A DNA stretch of 64,000 bases from Bacteroidota bacterium (GTDB taxonomy: Bacteria > Bacteroidota > Ignavibacteria > Ignavibacteriales > Ignavibacteriaceae), in the NCBI GenBank assembly GCA_020161395.1, contig JAIUOE010000002.1, positions 248,001 to 312,000 of the forward strand. The letters run 5' to 3'. This document shows positions 62,701-64,000 of this stretch, piece by piece (positions within the stretch are counted from its first letter, which is position 1; every line of letters starts with the position of its first letter). The notes below the pieces were generated by a model. That model saw only the letters and a list, made by a program, of their open reading frames with translations, was not told where the DNA came from and ran no database searches. The translations under genes were made by a program, and so were the position numbers.

Positions 62701-64000
62701 GGCACTAAAAGCCGGTATTCCACCGGTAATAGTCCATTCAAGAGTTGGTGTAAGGGAAAGAAACGCCTGATTGACAGTTGGATTTGTCAAAGTCACTGCC
62801 GGGGCTACATAGCCAAATGCTGTGTACAATCCCAGGTAGTTTTCACCAGTCAGTGTAAAAGTATTATCAACTGTATTATGTGTACCGGTAAGCACTGTCC
62901 ATGAAGTGCCGTTATCAGTGGATTTAAAGAATTTCAAATTCGCTTCCGGATTTCCGTTAAGCTCAGAGTCATCATATCTTAAAACCAGAGATGCATTCAA
63001 ACCGGTGTTTGTTGCAGGAGCAAAAGAATATGTTCTGTTAATACCTGTTGCCGCACCATAACCGTAGGCTGTGTGTGCTCTCCTTACCAGAGTTGCGCCC
63101 AAATTTGCGGAACTGGTCAGGGATGCACCAAATCCTGCAATATTCTCGTTGGAAGGAGCATTGATCGCTCTGCTGGAAAGCAGCTCACCGTTCGAGAAAA
63201 GGTTCGAACCTGTCTCAACGAGGCTTCCGGTCATTCCAATAGAGACCATGTTACCTCCGACATTAAGAGGAATGGCAAGTCCAAGATTACCCAGTATTCC
63301 CAGGCTCCCGGCAAGTGTTGTGCCCGATGCTGTAAATGTCGCATTTCTGTAAACAGAGGACGACATTATGTTGGCTGGAGGAGTGAGTAAAGTGGAGACA
63401 TCAAACCCGACATTGTCATTGTTTGAAGGAGTTAAACCTGTGCTCCAGTTTCCGGGAGATGTTGTTTGATTATCCACACTCCCAATCCAGGTATGAAAAG
63501 CTGTTGAACTTACAAAATCAACATCCTGCTCAATATTTACCAGATCGAGATCAAGAAGATCGCTTGCAGTGTTTAGTGCTCTGTTTTGTGAGGTATGAGC
63601 AATCTGGTCGAATCTGTAGTACGCAGTCAACCCGCTTTCATTTCCGACAAGAGAACGGCTCATATTGGCAACTGTTTGCTGATGAGTTCTTACGCTTTGC
63701 CAGATTCTCAACTCATCGACCATCCCGCTGAAATAGTCAGTAATTACACCGGTTGAACCAACTGTTACATTACCACCAGTGCTGAAAGAAGTCGCAGCGG
63801 TATCAATTGCTACAAGCTTTCCGTTTCGGTACAGACTTCTCTCACCTGTCGAGCTGTTGTATGTTGCAGAGTAATGATTCCATGCCACATCAGTCGCTCC
63901 GAGGGATGAAGCCAGAATGTCGGAATCAAATGCGATAAAAAATCCGTTCGGGTTATCAGGATCACCCGGTGAAAGAAAACCAATCTGAATCAGGTTTGGA
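59737..64000 (-). CDS. T9SS cargo protein with LamG and fibronectin-like modules (5' end beyond the window)
   Basis: At least 1,420 aa are visible; the frame stays open to the right edge (PNLIQIGFLSPGDPDNPNG...), so the signal peptide and part of a LamG domain are missing. A LamG remainder, the same central beta domain, the Trp/Tyr-rich modules and the T9SS sorting domain follow, as in the 49,931 gene. Long stretches are nearly identical in protein to the 46,510 and 49,931 products. The GTG at 63,888 is not a start, because coding clearly continues upstream. It is convergent with 49,931, with the glycan cassette in between. Confidence 0.85.
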   Translation of the reverse strand, partial: PNLIQIGFLSPGDPDNPNGFFIAFDSDILASSLGATDVAWNHYSATYNSSTGERSLYRNGKLVAIDTAATSFSTGGNVTVGSTGVITDYFSGMVDELRIWQSVRTHQQTVANMSRSLVGNESGLTAYYRFDQIAHTSQNRALNTASDLLDLDLVNIEQDVDFVSSTAFHTWIGSVDNQTTSPGNWSTGLTPSNNDNVGFDVSTLLTPPANIMSSSVYRNATFTASGTTLAGSLGILGNLGLAIPLNVGGNMVSIGMTGSLVETGSNLFSNGELLSSRAINAPSNENIAGFGASLTSSANLGATLVRRAHTAYGYGAATGINRTYSFAPATNTGLNASLVLRYDDSELNGNPEANLKFFKSTDNGTSWTVLTGTHNTVDNTFTLTGENYLGLYTAFGYVAPAVTLTNPTVNQAFLSLTPTLEWTITGGIPAFSATVQIYSDPGLTTLVHSANVGGALSYVVPGAVLEYNRRYWWRIVVTDGANVTNNGPVITFTTLLDTPVLTSPATEFESLVMSPDLSWAIANNRSNVRYKLLVGTSPGLSDPANTNVTSGVNPGTLTLNPVGLAVATKYWWTVRAEVFDGSAANNGEFKVASPERTFYTPLDVLTTPINGVTGHTLEPSFAWTDVAFETEYELRISTAGGTQLDFNAGVIFTDLAIPANSTSVIYNENTLNEGPGSQYVFPLTPNTKYYWQLVAKDGGVSIKSPIWHFTTYPAVTVSQHNPGTGDTIYLNNAMFTYGINQATNGLKFKLQVKSALVAPVKTDWLTSNFTGTSTDLFQTVNLLGGLKYYWRVVLLNNSNQVMAYSPTSYFHTSGGATVPYPSWPVGNPHVYTNAPQLYWYTAGYSSDITFDVQVKLLPLGAPVYSATNITNIYHQLTSNLLPGTLYYWQVRSVYKRGTPDEQISAWSSDNTFTTWGAGTLVIPNPSYPVGSLTVYTTSPYLYWWLGQDGTGLTYDIRYGTDPTLSVYTSVTGVTNLFHQLSNLVPGATYYWQVRSNNGSGTSAFSAIQSFSVAGGVANGYTVINWPAGNPTVYTTLPTLSWYLEGSPMGITGYVVRWKVGSNSSNWNSDYTGTTTVTDVYNTSYSFTVPFAEGQVIYWAVAATNGTSLSAWASDYFTIYSGTTPGAPVISWPSGNALVYTVSPQLSWWVNGSTSGIIGYEVVYSYSDVFANGATTTTYSTNTWLNVSGLVEGATYWWKVRAHFGGLSYGPYSAVESFTVNPGSFAPVTPIVGGPHNVLIGTTSPVISWALPAALPTGAKFELEVADNPQFTNSTVIENLTANSKLIQGLTANKSYFWRVRTKTSDGNYSYYSALGKFKVMDGATDIKEVAEVPKEFNLSQNYPNPFNPSTSIRFAIPTDMNVKLDVYNTLGEKVAELVNGPMTAGSYSIAFDASLLPSGIYFYRIEAGSNVAVRKMILMK

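Noticed and set aside
63700-63888. GTG at 63,888 as start of the last cargo gene
   Set aside because: The frame continues upstream to the window edge with normal LamG-like sequence, so the gene is simply cut off.

Overview
The window looks like a chromosome segment of a Bacteroidota/Chlorobiota-type bacterium, most likely Ignavibacteria-like. The evidence is: very large secreted proteins ending in a type IX secretion sorting domain (the YPNPFNPST motif, then KMILMK at the C terminus); a pentahaem cytochrome resembling ActA of alternative complex III at the left edge; TAnnTTTG-like rather than classical promoters in places; and several TTG starts. The lineage is inferred from these traits, not proven.

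Left chromosomal arm (1-14.6 kb). A long leftward run carries two bacterial-microcompartment (BMC) shell proteins, a YbbR protein, thymidylate kinase, a C-terminal processing protease, a small zinc-ribbon membrane protein, the glcD/glcF glycolate or D-lactate oxidase pair and the pentahaem cytochrome. It is followed by two cytoplasmic histidine kinases, a LOG-type nucleotide hydrolase, an exported DUF4384-like protein, a HigB/HigA-ImmA toxin-antitoxin pair, a coiled-coil DIP1984-like protein and a 54-aa gene.

Prophage (14,659-38,240). A complete-looking siphovirus-type prophage of about 23.5 kb sits in a tRNA-Ala(GGC) gene. The tRNA is intact at the right end (38,192-38,264), and its 3' 52 bp are duplicated at the left end beside the integrase. 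The virion genes run leftward in a largely lambda-like order: terS, terL, holin, amidase, a LamG-type protein, gpW-like, portal, a protease-capsid fusion, Z-, FII- and U-like proteins, major tail protein, G/GT chaperones with a textbook -1 frameshift site, tape measure and tail tip. Early genes at the right end are a ribbon-helix-helix protein, a GIY-YIG nuclease, a lambda-O-like initiator with its origin iterons inside the gene, a very acidic protein and an HTH protein. The sequence also shows what looks like the phage's regulatory code: five sites RAACT-N9-ATATTTAT (four ahead of late or lysis modules) and two sites TGTTTGG-N13-TATTTATA ahead of early genes, with terminators between modules.

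Right chromosomal arm (38.2-64 kb). After an MFS exporter and an M28 peptidase come four giant T9SS cargo proteins. One has DUF11 repeats with a second domain inserted, and a good sigma-54 promoter. Three are paralogues built from Trp/Tyr-rich fibronectin-like modules, two of them with LamG domains. The two LamG paralogues converge on a four-gene glycan cassette (GT39-like membrane transferase, ATP-grasp, NeuD-like acyltransferase, GT2). Each cargo gene ends with a short-repeat tract followed by a strong terminator. The last gene runs off the right edge.

The most interesting candidates are the prophage regulatory code, the origin inside rep with its interleaved-repeat leader, the nested capsid start, a promoter-terminator pair that would make a tiny RNA, and the BMC shell protein with a Rho-N/SAP-like tail.
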